A DNA stretch of 64,000 nucleotides from Phyllostachys edulis (GCA_036346405.1 CM070568.1:33088870-33152869), one strand, 5' to 3'; positions 46,141-59,400 are shown, counted from the stretch's first letter. The notes: generated by a model from the sequence alone, not told the origin. A program made the numbers and translations.

Positions 46141-46966
46141 GCGACCAAAAGATTATATAAGTTATCGAATAGTAAAGGAAATACAAGCATTAGATTTACA
46201 AATTATAAATCTAGAGCTTTAGAAGATCTAGAGTCTTTAATATCTGAAGAAGACATTGAAAATAATAGAAGATATAGTGTTTGAAATTTATGGATAAATT
46301 AGATCTAGATAGTGATATAAAGCATTATGAGAATAATCTAAAACTCGTAGAACAGAGTATAATAACAATTGGACAAGTGGTGGCCCAAGATAAGAGAAAA
46401 GGAGCTCTATTTTATTAGAGAATTAGAAAGATTAAGAAAAGCAGAAAAAAGATAAAGAAATAGCTATAGAAAAATCGAAAGACAATACTCTAAGATAAAG
46501 GAAGTTAGTAGCAAAGTCATTATAAGTAAAGAAGAGCGATGGGAAAAAGATTTCTTAGAAATTTATGAAGAAGAAATTAGATTAACAAATGAAATAGATA
46601 CTAAAGAAAAACCCATAGACGCCTCAACAATATAAAGAGTTCTTAGAATCCTTAGATGAGATAAGTCTACATAATCTTGATAATACTTTAGAAGCTATGG
46701 ACTTAGAAACTGGAAAAAGAAGAAAATATGGCGAAAGTTCGCTTAAAGAAGAAGGAGAAATGGAAAGACCTACTAGAGTAGCGAGAATATGGCCTCGAGA
46801 AAAAGAAGATAGTTCATATAATTATATTCTGGTCAATACAGATATATGGGTTCCAAACGAAGAGAATTGAAAAGACAAGAAAATTTCAAAATCATAAAAG
46901 TGATGGTGCAATATTAAATTTAGCACACATGATCCTATAGATTGGCCAAATATAATAAGTATATGG
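46141..46966 (+). pseudogene. RTBV-like ORF III linker, copy B
   Basis: Glu/Lys/Asp-rich degenerate sequence between the movement-protein and coat-protein regions, with several stops and frameshifts. Part of it (46290-46640) matches 38560-38900 of copy A. Confidence 0.45.
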
Positions 46967-47520
46967 AAAGGTTTGATAGTGCAAAAATATATACAAAATC
47001 AACATAATATAGGAAATAGAGTTGAAGATATGATTACTTATCTAGAAACCTTTCTAGGAGAATCTGTAAAAGTTCTTTGGGAACAATGGGTAGAACAAAA
47101 TCATGGGCAATACAATGAATTAAAAAGAGCAGGTAGTAATCCTTATAATTTTGCAAATCTAATATCAAATCTTATTATAGCGAAGATCGAAACTAGGTTA
47201 TTCTACCTTGCAAAATGAAAGGCTACGAGAACTAGAAAAATTATCTTTAACAAATTGGAAAGGTATAAAAGAATTCTCTCTACATTATCTTTATAACGCC
47301 ACTACTGCTAAACAAGGATATAATAAAGGGATAGTTGAAAAATATTTCCATAAGTTACCCGATCCTTTAGGAAGTATGATATTTGATGAATATAAGAAAG
47401 AAACTGAAATACAGCTTATTAATATATCTCAAGCCATAACATTTGTCTTTAAGCAATTAAAGAAAATATGCATAAATATACTGAGCAAATAGATCCATGA
47501 AATATGCGACTATAATTTAC
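46967..47520 (+). pseudogene. RTBV-like coat protein region, copy B
   Basis: Two overlapping open pieces, 46973-47218 and 47208-47492, are shifted by one base where they meet. The helix-rich sequence with conserved Trp, Tyr and Leu spacing, and its place between the linker and a CCHC knuckle, match the coat protein of the family. A +/-1 error near 47210 is the only break inside it. Confidence 0.6.
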
Positions 47521-47689
47521 GCAATAAGATAGTCCAAATACCTTTGACATATGGTGAAGAAAGACCCAGAGGAAAAAATATTATAAACCTCAAAATAAAG
47601 GGTATAATACAAAGAAAAGGTTTTTCTTGAGAAAATCGATAATAAAATACCATATTTACACGTAAGAAATGTAAGACGTTATAATCCTA

Positions 47690-48379
47690 GAAAAATATAT
47701 GATAAAACTTGTAGATGTTTCATATGTAATTCACGACCATCTAAGTACAACATGCCCAAATAAAGATCGAAAGAGATATTCTAGCAACTATGAAGAACAA
47801 GAAAAGTCCTAATAGTAGACAAACGTAAATGAAAATATAATAATATGTGATGATGAAACAAAAGACATTTAATCAATCTACTCTATAAAAGAAATAGAAG
47901 AAATTGAGAACAAAGCAGATGATCATGAATTAAGCGATAATGAAATAGATCTAGTAGATGAACTTGCCGGATTAAGAATTGAAATGATGGATCAAGTAAA
48001 CTGCATGCATGACTGGATAAAAGGACAAGGGGATTACAATATTAAATGTACTTACTGTATATATTATCCAAGCCAAGAAAATAGATATACTTGCAGCCTA
48101 TGTTTAAAACAGGCATGCACTGCATGTTTAAAAGCAAAAGACCAAAAATGGAGGAAAGAAATAGAGTTAGAGCCAGATGAAAAATTTTTATCTAGTAGAG
48201 TAAGAACTCTAGAAAATAGAATAAATAAATTAGAAGTAGAATTAGAAAACCTAAAAAATAATGTAAACACTAAAACCCTCCAAGATGATAAAATCACAGA
48301 GTTTAAAGAACAGATAATAATAAATGATAACATAACTAATAAATATTTAATCAAATTACCCTTTAAAAAGGTATCGTGA
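47690..48379 (+). pseudogene. RTBV-like zinc-knuckle and Cys-rich domain, copy B
   Basis: A CCHC knuckle lies near 47713-47757, its Cys-x2-Cys part in one frame and the His/Cys part in another after a one-base shift. It is followed by an intact 131-codon frame at 47984-48379 carrying the pattern CX2CX11CX2CX4CX2C, exactly the second Cys motif characteristic of badnaviruses and tungroviruses, then a coiled-coil-like Glu/Lys/Leu stretch. This is the best taxonomic marker in the array. Confidence 0.75.
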
Positions 48380-49790
48380 TAAGAATTCGGTCTGGGTAAA
48401 GTTAAAACCAAATCGATATATGATATAATAGCATTAGTAGATACCTAGGAAGCACAAGAAATATTATTCATGATAAGTATTTCATATGTTGCCTGAAATA
48501 ATCAAGACTTTAGAAAATAACAAAGCAAACATATCCACAGATATGTCAGAATAAGAAGACTCAATAACCAAATAGTACATGATATAGAAATATATATAAA
48601 TGATACAAAATACATAATAGATGAGATCACCATAAGAGACTTAACAATGATAAATGAAGACATGATAATAGGTCTTAAATTCTTACAACAAACAAGACAA
48701 ACTACAATTATACATGAACCAGAATCACATTTATTCCATATCAAAATAAGATTTCATATAATTTAGAAAGGTATAGTGCTTCTTCTTCCCTCTAATAGAA
48801 GACACCACCGATAAGCACCCTATAAAAACAATAGGAGAATTGAAGACCTTTCTCTTGTCGATAAAGAAATAGATACAATAATGTATCTAGGTAAAAAGGT
48901 AATAAATTATCTAACTTTGTTATTTCATTCTGCAGTATGAAGAGATCAATGAATTACAATGGGACCTGAATTCTTCAATTTCGAAATGACAATAAACTCA
49001 AAATATTCCCACCAAATTCATACAAATTCAAGCCTAAAGATCATATAATTATTGATGAGGTACAAGAATGCATATTAGATAATTTTTGGTTCTTATACAA
49101 TAACAAACGAGATGATAAAGGTTATATGCTCTCGGCATTGAATAGTCTTCTTTGAATATCTTCATATGTTAAATAAAATGCAAGCGTAACCAATCGATTT
49201 AAACACCGAAAATATAGAATTAAAACCTATATATGTGGTCTTTGAAGGTAAATTACGGAATATATATATCCTTTGAAGAGATTATAGCCCAAAAATAGAC
49301 TCAAAATTATCGGAGGAATATCTTGGAAGAAATATGTAAATATTGAAGAAGCCATGGCTCAAGCTAGAAACATATTAGGAATAAATTATTACATGGAACC
49401 AAATAGCCAAAGAATATATCCAAAAATTTAGAACTACAAAGAATAAAAGATCTCGTGATCTTCTCCTTTATAAATATAAAAGAAGAAGAAATATCAAGAG
49501 GATCATGCATAAAGAAAAAATAAACCCTCTAGATGAGTCATATATAGAAACTAAGGTAAATGAAAAATTGAGAAAATATCTCCTCAATGGAGAAATAATA
49601 TAAAAGAAGATATTCTCAAAGAATTAAGAAAAGAAATGAATGATAAACTTGAAGATATGAGAAGAATAATTAATGAAATACCCTTTGCCAATATAGATAT
49701 TACCAATATAGATACTATGGATATTCTTTGGACATGCAATTTCGAAATAAAGAATATATTAAAAGCAGAGCTCATGCAAAAAAAAAAACT
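48380..49790 (+). pseudogene. RTBV-like protease remnant, RT deletion, and ORF IV remnant, copy B
   Basis: Sequence matching the copy A protease (39200-39570) runs to about 48760, with a stop within the DTG segment. It then passes directly to sequence matching 41160-41670 of copy A, so the reverse transcriptase is deleted. From 49440 to 49790 a degenerate frame leads into the A-rich start of the intergenic region. Confidence 0.55.
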
Positions 49791-50425
49791 TTTGAAAAAC
49801 TCCTCAAAATAGCCACATACATATACACCTCTATAAGTTAGCCACATAAGAGAGTTAGAGAGAAAAGAGAAAATCCACAAAAAGTCCACATAAAAGAGAG
49901 TTGTGAGATTGTAGATTATAGGTTACAAATAACTGAGAGTAAGAGAGAGAATAAGATTAGCCACATAAAACGAGAAGCTGTGAGGTCAGAGATTATGAAT
50001 CTCAAATATTTGAATATCAAAGAATATCTATATTCCTCAAATATCATATATCTCAAAATATATCGAGAAATAACCATCTACGCAATGAAGACCTTTATAT
50101 GAAGACTACGAAGACTCTATCAAACTGCAGAAGATTCCGAAGACAAGAACGTGGATTAGCTTTCTCTAAAAGCTAAGACATGTACATTTGGCATAGTCCT
50201 ACTTATACCATCACTTATCCACTCCAAAGACATGTGATGAAGATGGTGGGCTAATCATCCCATGAAGACATATGAAGACAAGCTTTGCATGAATGATTGT
50301 ACAAGCATCGAAGATAACGATAAGGCCATGAAGATAGACATCAAGTACTACTTGCCATACGATTGCCTTATGATAAAAAATCACGAAGACTCCATCATAC
50401 TGCGTCTATAAAAGAAGACCTCACC
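49791..50425 (+). promoter_or_regulatory. RTBV-like intergenic region and promoter, copy B
   Basis: Near-identical to 42630-43290. TATAAAAG is at 50407-50414. Differences from copy A are mostly single-base losses and gains beside CAG, CTG or CCG. Confidence 0.65.
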
Positions 50426-51720
50426 ATGAAGAGCAAGACACGGATGAAACGAGAGAAAAAACAACGGAGACAAACACAAGACAAGAAAGAAAGATCACGA
50501 GAGAAGAAAAACACACAACCCAACACACACATCGCACAACCACATCCACAACACACCAAACCCCGCATGAGCATCCCTATGTAGATAAGCCATCCACTAC
50601 TCCACTAGCTTTAGTTGTAGTAGTACTTCCTCTGTAAACAAAGCACCTCCAAGTAATAATCATCGGCGTGTTTATTTACCGTAGTTTAAGGTAAGCCCTA
50701 TCTTTGTGTAGATAGTTGGGGGTTCCCGAAAGGAAAGCCATATGTAAATTACTTTGTGGAAATGAAGTAGTTTCCTTTCATATCCTTTGGATTAGTTCTT
50801 AGTGTGTTCATATGGAGCAAGGTTTTATGCTAAGTACTCTATAGGAGAAACCTCTGCGGCGGATGTAAATTCCTCCGTTTTAGGCATATGATGTGATTGC
50901 CGTCTTAGGGTGGTGTGATCTTTGGGAGAAGTGTTCCTTAGGGTGGAACCGCTCGAGTGAGATAAAAATTGCCTTATATGACCTTACTAAGTTTGTCTAG
51001 GGAAAGTTAGCTATACAAGCAAATTAGTGTAACATATGGTGAGTCTTGAGTAGGATTACACAACTCTTCTTTGCACAAACCAATTTGTCATATTGGTTTC
51101 GCCAACCTACAAAGATCCTCAAAAAAAAATACTATTCAATACTATTCACGCATATTAATCACGAATACTATTCATAATCTCGTTCACTATTCACAAATAC
51201 TATTCATATCATTCACGAATACTATTCATATCTTTGTTCAAGAATATTATATTCAAAAAAGAATAGTAAAGAGAATATTCCAAATATTATATCCAAGAAT
51301 ATCATATCGTAACCAATATTCATAAGCACCTAATATCAAGGACAATATTGGTGCTAAATATATATATCTCTGAATATATATTGAAGGTATTCGAATATAT
51401 ATATTGAATATACTTGAAGGCACTCGAATATATATATATCGAATATATTTGAAGGTATTCGAATATATTGAATATATAAAGTCACGAATATATTCTCAAG
51501 CTCGAGTTCATAACTCGAGTAAATATCGCATATATTGCTGAATATATATCATCCGAATAACTATATCATTACGAATAACAGATTTACTTGATTTATATTC
51601 TTGTATTTATATCCCGCATTTACTTTCTTGTCTTATCTTTATTTAATATTTTAATTTTATCGCATTTCTCGTTGTTACATTTGAATAGTACTTTTATTTT
51701 GAATAGTTCTTTTATAATCC
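50426..51720 (+). other. RTBV-like leader, copy B
   Basis: Matches 43301-44590, including ACTATTCA repeats (51120-51230) and AATATAT-GAAGGTA(C/T)TC units (51370-51470). It has fewer or altered repeat units compared with copy A. It ends at an abrupt junction with inverted ORF III sequence. Confidence 0.6.
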
Positions 51721-52972
51721 ACTCGAGGGCTATATAGGTTATTAAACTATTTTCATTCATATCTCCTTCTATGAAACCTAAAATTTGCTTTATTTATAGA
51801 ATCCCATCTTTTGTCTAACAGGTTATTAAGACTTTCGTTCCTAATTTCTTTACTCGGTCATTCCTTTTATTCCTATGATATACATACCTTGGTGTATATA
51901 TTTATAGCTTTGAGAATTTTAGCCCATTTTCTATTTGCTTACTTACAATCCTTAATTCAACCGGTTCTCATTAAAACACTTAATTCTACTTCTCTAGATA
52001 TTCTATAAGCCGCTTTTGCTTTCAAACATTCCCATATGATATATATCTTTGTGGTTTTATTTTTCTTAGCGTAGCCTTTTGATATCTTTCTAGATCCTTT
52101 CTACATCTATAACTTCTTGTAGATTATCAACATCTTCGCTTTTACCTTTTAACTTATCCATTAAGGTTAAAGGTTTGGCATCTTTGTCTATTACGTGGAG
52201 TGTGTTGCATTTTTCGTATATCCATTTTTACGAGTTTATGGCTCTAGCAGAGTAACTATTCGAGATGAGGCTAAAACTAAATCTCTACTGCATCTTTATT
52301 GTCAAGTTTATTGAGGATCTGAACTAGCAGATGTAATATTGTATTATTCGTCTTATTATAACCTTAGAGTCTTCTTTGGGTGAATTATAGGTTGAAAATC
52401 CTATAGGATGCTCAAGATACTTTTCTGCTTTCTTCTAAAGCCTTACTATATTACGACATATAATTATGAAAGGACTAAGGTCTTAATTTCTTCTAACAAA
52501 CTCTTGATATTAGCTTCTTGATCTAACTCCTTTAAGCTCTCTAAAGGCCTTATAAGTTCTTTCTTAGAGCTAGACTCTAATCTCTTGTATATTAAATCAA
52601 CTTCTTCTTTGATATAGTCACAATTTTACTGCACCTTTATTCTCTTTGAACCTTATTCTCTTCTAATATTTGCAAGACTAAATTTATATTTTTGTTTATG
52701 AGGGTATATTGATCGATAACGACTTATATTCTTTATGGATATTTTCTAACTTGAATTCCAATTCTTCTTGTTTTTTATTCCAAGTTATATAAAATTATAA
52801 ATTAAGTCTACAAGCAAGTTCAATTGACTATTTGAACTATGCCAACTATGCTCTTGAGAGGGTTTATTCTCGCACTTTATATTGATATTATCTTTGGTAT
52901 TGATAATTTTACCTTGAGATATAACCTCGTTTAAATATTTTAATTTTTCAATGATGTCCTTAACCTTACTAT
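51721..52972 (-). mobile_element. Inverted RTBV-like block: ORF I, ORF II and ORF III start
   Basis: Reverse complement of about 44620-45860: ORF I spans 52972 down to about 52474, ORF II begins with the complement of a CAT near 52459, and the movement-protein start follows to 51725. The block lies between two plus-oriented leader pieces, so it has been flipped relative to both. Confidence 0.7.
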
Positions 52973-53570
52973 TAGAATACTATTCACGCATATTAATCAT
53001 GAATACTATTCATAATACTGTTCACTATTCATAAATACTATTCATATCATTCACGAATACTATTCATAATCTTGTTCAAGAATATTATATTCAGCAAAGA
53101 ATAGTAAGAGAATATTCCAAATATTATATCCAAGAATATCATATCGAACCAATATTCATAAGCACTTAGGAATATCAAGGACAATATTGGTGCTAAATAT
53201 ATATATCTCCGAATATATTTGAAGGTACTCTGAATATATATTGAAGGTACTCACGAATATATATATTGAATATATTTGAAGGTACTCGAATATAATATTA
53301 TATCTGAATATTAAGTTGAATATATTACGAAGCTCGAGTTCATAGCTCGAGTGAATATAGCATATATTCACGAATATATATATCATCAAATAACTATATC
53401 ATTACGAATATTATATTTACTTGATTTATATTCTTGTATTTATATCATGATTTTCTTTCTTTGTTTTATTATTGTTTTAATATTTTAATTTTATATTATC
53501 GCATTTCTTTGTTGTTATATTTGAATAGTACTTTTATTTTGAATAGTTCTTTTATAATCCTCGAGAAATA
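52973..53570 (+). other. RTBV-like leader piece, plus orientation
   Basis: Matches 43990-44585 (ACTATTCACG repeats, GAAGGTACTC units at 53215-53290, the CTCGAG pair at 53334-53352). It forms the left arm of a large inverted repeat with 53590-54040. Confidence 0.65.
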
Positions 53571-54122
53571 AACCATCACTCTTGATGATATACCATCTGA
53601 TGATATATATTCAAAGAATATAAAGTGCGATATTTACTCGAAGTTATGAACTCGAAGCTTCGTAATATATTCGTGACTTTATATATTCAATATATTCGTA
53701 TACCTTCAAATATATTCGATATATATATTCGAGTACCTTCAAGTATATTCAATATATATATTCGTAGTACCTTCAAATATATTCTGAGATATATATATAT
53801 TTAGCACCAATATTGTCCTTGATATTCCTAAGCTTATGAATATTGGTTCGATATGATATTCTTGGATATAATATTTGGAATATTCTCTTTACTATTCTTT
53901 CGTCAATATAATATTCTTGAACAAGATTATGAATAGTATTCGTGAATGATATGAATAGTATTTGTGAATAGTGAACAGTATTATGAATAGTATTCGTGAT
54001 TAATATGCGTGAATAGTATTCAATAGTAATTTTTGCAGATCTTTGTAGGTTGGCTAAACCAATATGACAAATTTTTTGTGCAGCAAAGATGAGTTGTGTA
54101 ATCCTACCAAGACTCACCATAT
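53571..54122 (-). mobile_element. RTBV-like leader piece, inverted, interrupted by an LTR retrotransposon
   Basis: Reverse complement of leader sequence. It ends with ACTCACCATAT at 54122, where the second LTR element inserts. The virus sequence resumes at 62672 with CATATGTTACACTAATTTGC, the correct continuation (compare the complement of 43885-43905). Confidence 0.75.
54118..54122. repeat. Target-site duplication of LTR element 2 (CATAT)
   Basis: CATAT at 54118-54122 and 62672-62676, a perfect 5-bp duplication within viral leader sequence. Confidence 0.9.
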
Positions 54123-56489
54123 TGTAATACCCCAAAAGTATTCAAGAATATTCAAAAGAGTATTTGGGAGAGATTAATTGAATTCGGAGAAGGACCAAAT
54201 ATAATATAGATTTAGCAAAGAATTAGACAGAGGGTTTTCTGCAGTTTTTCGGCAACCTGGGCCTCGGGCCTTGGCCCAGGAGGCCCATGAGGGGCCGGCC
54301 ACCAATAAAAGGAGGGGGGAAACCCTAGTGCTACAGTACTGCCGCCCCTAGTACTGTAGCACCGCACTGTAGCATCCCCCTACTGCTATGCCAAGAGGAG
54401 AAAGGATGGAGAGGAAGGAAGAAGGAGGAACGCCGGGAATTGGCCAATCGAGGAGAAAGCAAGGGAAAAGGGAAGGAGAGGATCCTCGTGCCGGTGCTGG
54501 TGTGGGTGTTCGTCAACGATTTGTCAAGGGTAACACCGATCTCCGATAGTTTAGAGGTTTAATTGGTTGTTTAATCAATGTCGGGTAATAGATTCAATTC
54601 TGTCCAGATTCTTGGACGTAGGTTTTCGTATCTTTAGAGGCAGAATCTGGGGATGACTTCTCTTAGAGAAAGTTGGGTGACGTCCTTAGCTTTACGTGGC
54701 CGCCAAGAACACCCAAATCCGATTAACGGTCAGCAAGTTATGAATTTCTGACAGGTTGTAGAAACCTGGGTTAAGCCATTAGTTAAAGACGAAATCAGAG
54801 GATCTCGATATAACAAAAACTGTGGGTAATTTCCATACCTTTCCAGAAAGCCAAAGAACGCAATATTTGGACTTTTGTAGGAAAAGTTATGACTTTTTTT
54901 GTGTGCTGTCCAGAGAACCCGATATGATATTTGTTGTCCTAAAGAGTGGCTTGGTAGGGGCATTTGATGGCAGAATCAGAAGGGCTCCCCAACTAAGTTT
55001 ATTTAGATAATTTTATTATCTTTTCATAAAGTGTTAGAACACCTGATTTGGATTCCTGAGCAGAAAGTTATATAATTTAGAAGTTGACTGTCCGCATTGG
55101 ACACTTAATCGATCGGTAGAAATTGGAAGGTTGGGAAGCGCTTGGGAGTTTAGCGAGTTCAATTGTGTTCTTATTTGTTTATGGGTCCAGTATGCTTGTC
55201 TTAGATTGGGTTATTATTATGTTCAGGTGGGAGGGTGATCCCAGGGGCAGCGCCTTCTTCGGCGTCCATCGTCCTCGCGTGGTTGAGGCAAGTATTCGGG
55301 TTAAAGAATAATGATGATTGCTTGCTAAGATTGATTGTGTCTTGATCGTGATTGCCATGCATGGATGTTATTGTGATGAATTACAATATATCTTGGTATA
55401 TTCAAGTTATGGTTGGAGTTTCCTGTGTTCATGGTTAATGCTTACATGTTATTATGTACATGTTGAATTCATATGTTTAGAAGATAATGTCATTGAACAT
55501 ATGCATGTAGTAAGCATGATTGAGTTTTGGTCACGTGGTGACCAAGTATGAATTGTTGAGGTCCCCGTCATGTCGATGACGTGCTAGAGGTCCCCACATT
55601 CGTGTAATGTGGGCAATGAGTAAAGATGTCCCAATCATGCTGATGATGGGCAAAGGTCCCTATACTTGTGGAGTATAGGCTCTTGGTCCCTATTGCCAGA
55701 GTGCATAGGCATGGGTATACATCGACGGTTGTATACCCCGCATTACCGGTAAAATGCGAAAGAGATAAAGATTAAAAGGTGCATTGCATGGTTGCATTAC
55801 ATAAGCATGAAGGCTATGTTTAGCGTAATGTTTAATTGTGAATATTAATCTTTGTGGATGTGTTTCTAGATTTGGCCTTGTTGATACTTGCCGAGTCTGT
55901 GGACTCACCCTTGTTTTGTTGTGCTTTTAGGTACCTCTGGCAAGAGCGGCATGCATGGGAGGAGTAGCTTTTCTTGGATTGCACACACTACCCTTCAACC
56001 TAATAAAATCATATCATGTAGTTCATACTATATGAATGAGTAAACCGTTAAGTTTCATTAATAGATTTGGTTGAGTGTTTTGGTCTATCTGTAATGTTGA
56101 GATTAGCAAGTTGGATTATGCTAAATATTTCCCCATCGGATTAGACTATATTATATGCTTGGATGATAGTGAATGTTGATTTGTTGATGAACTGTAATAA
56201 GTAAACCAAGATGGGAAGGAATGATACCTTCTCCATGATTTATTATTGCTTGTGAATCTAGTTTAATGATGAACTGTAATAGATAGAAATTAATCGGTGA
56301 AGGAAGGATACCTTCTCCATATATTGGATGATTTATTTATGCCTTCCTATGATATTCATTGGTACCTCCGGTATTAATTAATAATACAAAGGAGGTTCTG
56401 CTAATTTTGGTAAGATGGTTGTAGATAGTTCGTTTTACTTGTTTAATTTAGTAGCATTCGGTGCTCATGTTGAAATTTGGGGTGTTACA
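54123..56489 (+). repeat. LTR element 2, 5' LTR
   Basis: Promoter-like AATAAAAGG at 54304-54312, then a perfect 13-bp hairpin GTGCTACAGTACT/AGTACTGTAGCAC (54328-54362). Intron-like donor CAAGGGTAAC (GT at 54530) and acceptor GCTTTTAG (AG at 55929-55930). Hairpin array 55527-55758, GAGTC/GACTC hairpin 55893-55906, terminal hairpin TACCTCC/GGAGGTT near 56366-56397. It lacks about 30 bases present in the 3' LTR at 60899-60930. Confidence 0.9.
55527..55758 (+). other. Hairpin array in LTR element 2
   Basis: Consecutive stems: TTGGTCAC/GTGACCAA (55527-55545), CGTCAT/ATGACG (55566-55581), CCCACATT/AATGTGGG (55593-55613), CCCA(A)TCAT/ATGATGGG (55630-55650), CCTATACT/AGTATAGG (55659-55679), CCTAT/ATAGG (55689-55709), GGGTATAC/GTATACCC (55713-55738), CGCATT/AATGCG enclosing TACCGGTA (55739-55758). 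Several are introduced by GGTCCC. The 3' LTR repeats the array near 61710-61940 with some stems longer (CCCGTCAT/ATGACGGG). Confidence 0.78.
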
Positions 56490-59400
56490 TTGGTATCGAG
56501 CGGTCAGTAGGTCCGTGGTATTGAAAATATTAAACTTGACACACTAAGCACGATGGTTGGGGATGGGTTTTGCATTGCATTTACGCTTCCGTCGAGTAAA
56601 TAGTTACTTTTGTGCTACTGATTGCTAGTTGATCATTGTGCTTAATGTATGATATGATCTTATATACTTATAATTGATTATATCGGTTATATATTATGAT
56701 AGTTGAGGTCGAGAGATTGAGGTCGTGGTTGTGGCCTACAGGCTTTACCAGTTATACCACCGTTCATAGTAAGAGAATAGTGAAGTGGTTACCTCGGATA
56801 ACTTAGTACAAAGCGTGATTGTGATGTACCTTTAGAAAAGTTGTTATCTTCTTTGACTTTGGTCAACTCTTGTCGATTGTGACTAATGAGTTTCACAAGG
56901 GTATTTTGAGTGTTGAAGATTAATGGATCTCTTTTATGAAAGAAGATGTTACACCCTTTAGCGATGTTTTGTCATGATAAGATGAGAGGTTATAAACAAA
57001 GCACTTAATGAATATGATATGGATTATCAAGATTGGGTGATAGTGTGTGCATGATTGATCTTAGCTAAGATCCTTGAAAGGAAAGTTGAATAAGTTGAGG
57101 TTGTTCTCTAGTAGTCTTGATGAGCTTTGACTATGAGTATGACTGTATTTAGGTGGAATCAATAGAGTTAGTAACAAGTATGGAGCGTTGATTTAACCGG
57201 TTTGATCACTATGGGTGATTAATTGATAAGCTTCTTGGATAGAGTAGATTTGCGAGTCTCAACGGATTAATCTAACCCTTTGGGATGGATAAGTCCAGAA
57301 GATGTTAGAATATTGTCATAGTGGATATTAATCTTGAAGTTAACTTTTATGGATAAGTAATGATCATATGAAATTGCTAGGTGCATTTATTACGTATCGA
57401 AGTATGGGTTGAGCATTACTAAGAGATGAACTGATGGAATGTAACTAGTAATTTATGTTTACATGATGGTGGAGTGGTAGGATAATAATATGTCTTTGAT
57501 GAGAAGGTTGATCCTTAAAAAAAATTGTTTAGTTTACTAAACTGGTTGGATTACTTGATCTCAATGGATTAATTTAATTGTGTAGGAAGGAGAGATAAGG
57601 ATGTTTTTGGTTGCTTGATGGTCTTATGTTTGCTAGTGGGAGCATAAATAGAGAAATGACCATAAATCCTTCCAAGACAAAGATAATCGTCAACTGTTTA
57701 CGATAACCATTAGATTGGAATTGGTGTGCGCTAAATTGATGTTGAGCTTTGCTAAAAGGTTAATGATTGGAAATTAAGGGTGATCTATATAGGTGTGTTG
57801 TGAGGATGAACTGGGCAGTATGCCCTAGTTAAAAGACGGTTTACTTTGATAGTGGGGTTTGTGCATTAGTTATCATCTTGACCAGGTTGAGTATTGCAAC
57901 CTTATAGAAAAAAAAATGAAATAGGTTATTGTGTTTCCTTGGAAAGGTTAGTGATGGGATAGTGAGTTATGTTGGTTCATGCCAGGAGTGCATGATAGGA
58001 TGTTAGAAAGACTAACAGTTATGGTTGCTAGAGTGATGTTGATTCCTTTAAGAGGAGATTAATTTGATTGCCTTTCATGATATTCCGTAAATGAAAATGT
58101 TTGAGTTTTTAATTGAGATCATTTGGATCTCATGATTTATATGGTAGTTGAACTGCTCGAAAAAAAAATTGATGTGTGAAGGATCTTATTGGTACTTGGG
58201 GTTGGTCTTAAGAACTTATCTTGTTCGAGCTAACCAAGTATTGTTGTAATCAAAGAATTATTTTTGTGTTAACGGAAAGAGTGTATTAGGAGTATTTGAG
58301 GTTTGAAGTCACGCTTAGTAACTTACGGTTTGATATCCTCTTCTTGGGGAACTGTGTCTTCAATTGTGGACTCCTCTTATGTTTTCTCGAGTTCATTGCC
58401 AATTGATCGTTCCTTTTGGTCTTGTGTTTACCGTGAATGGTAAACGTTTATCTGAAAGTCTGAAATTACTATTAATATTCATATTGGCCTCTTCTTCGGA
58501 GAAAGGATTAATTGTTTCATGTTGCAAAACCTTTAAAGATGAATTTTGGCAATGAGATAGTGGTGGTCGAATAGATGATTCCGTGAGGCTTCGGTGTCAA
58601 GATGTTTGGGATGCATGGCTAATAAATCAATTTATTAGGATAACCCTTGGAAAGGATTTGATTTAAATAGAATGTTTGTCTTTGGAGCTAACAAGTTTCG
58701 TTATGCAATTAGTAGGACCTATAGCAAGATGTGGTCCAAGATCTTGTGTTCATTTTGATAGAACATTAGAATTAGCAAGTATGGAAATCTTGACCGGTTT
58801 CTTAGAGTATCGCATTTGGAGTACTCGGTAAGATTGTGTAGAAGATTTATGAGGGTGTAGTTTAATGAGAGTAGCAAGATAGAGGAATCTAGTAGCCGTG
58901 TTAATTAATGGGATAGTAAAATTTGGTTAAGTTATTGTCAAGTATGACTCGGCCTCGATGAGTAACCCTTTGGGAGATAGATTATCTCTAAAGATAACTT
59001 GGTCAAGAATATAATTATTTATTGATGTTAGTGATCGAGTATGTTTGAATCGTGATCAAGCAGGTTAGGGTCTTGTGAATGGGTATATTGTGGTCGTGTA
59101 GTGAATATGATTAGTGTGGGTTAGAGAAGGTCTAAGATTGGTGAAATGAATCGCCTTAGGTCATTATTTAATTAGTGAGGAATGTTGATATTAATGGTGA
59201 GGGTATTGTTGAGTCATGTGAAATTTTAGTCATCGATCTGAGGGTTACTGTCAAGTATACTAGAAGTTCATGGAAGGAGACTTGGAGGTTAAATTTGGGG
59301 CTTTATGTTTTACTGCTAGGACCTTGGAGACCCAATATTATGTGTAGAGGTGAATGAGCGAAGCGAATTTTGAATAGTATGTTGATCTTTGATAGAATAC

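Noticed and set aside
54822..55551. 60-77 codon frames repeated at 61005-61733
   Set aside because: Inside the LTRs of element 2, overlapping the intron-like segment and hairpins; conserved only because the LTRs are duplicates.
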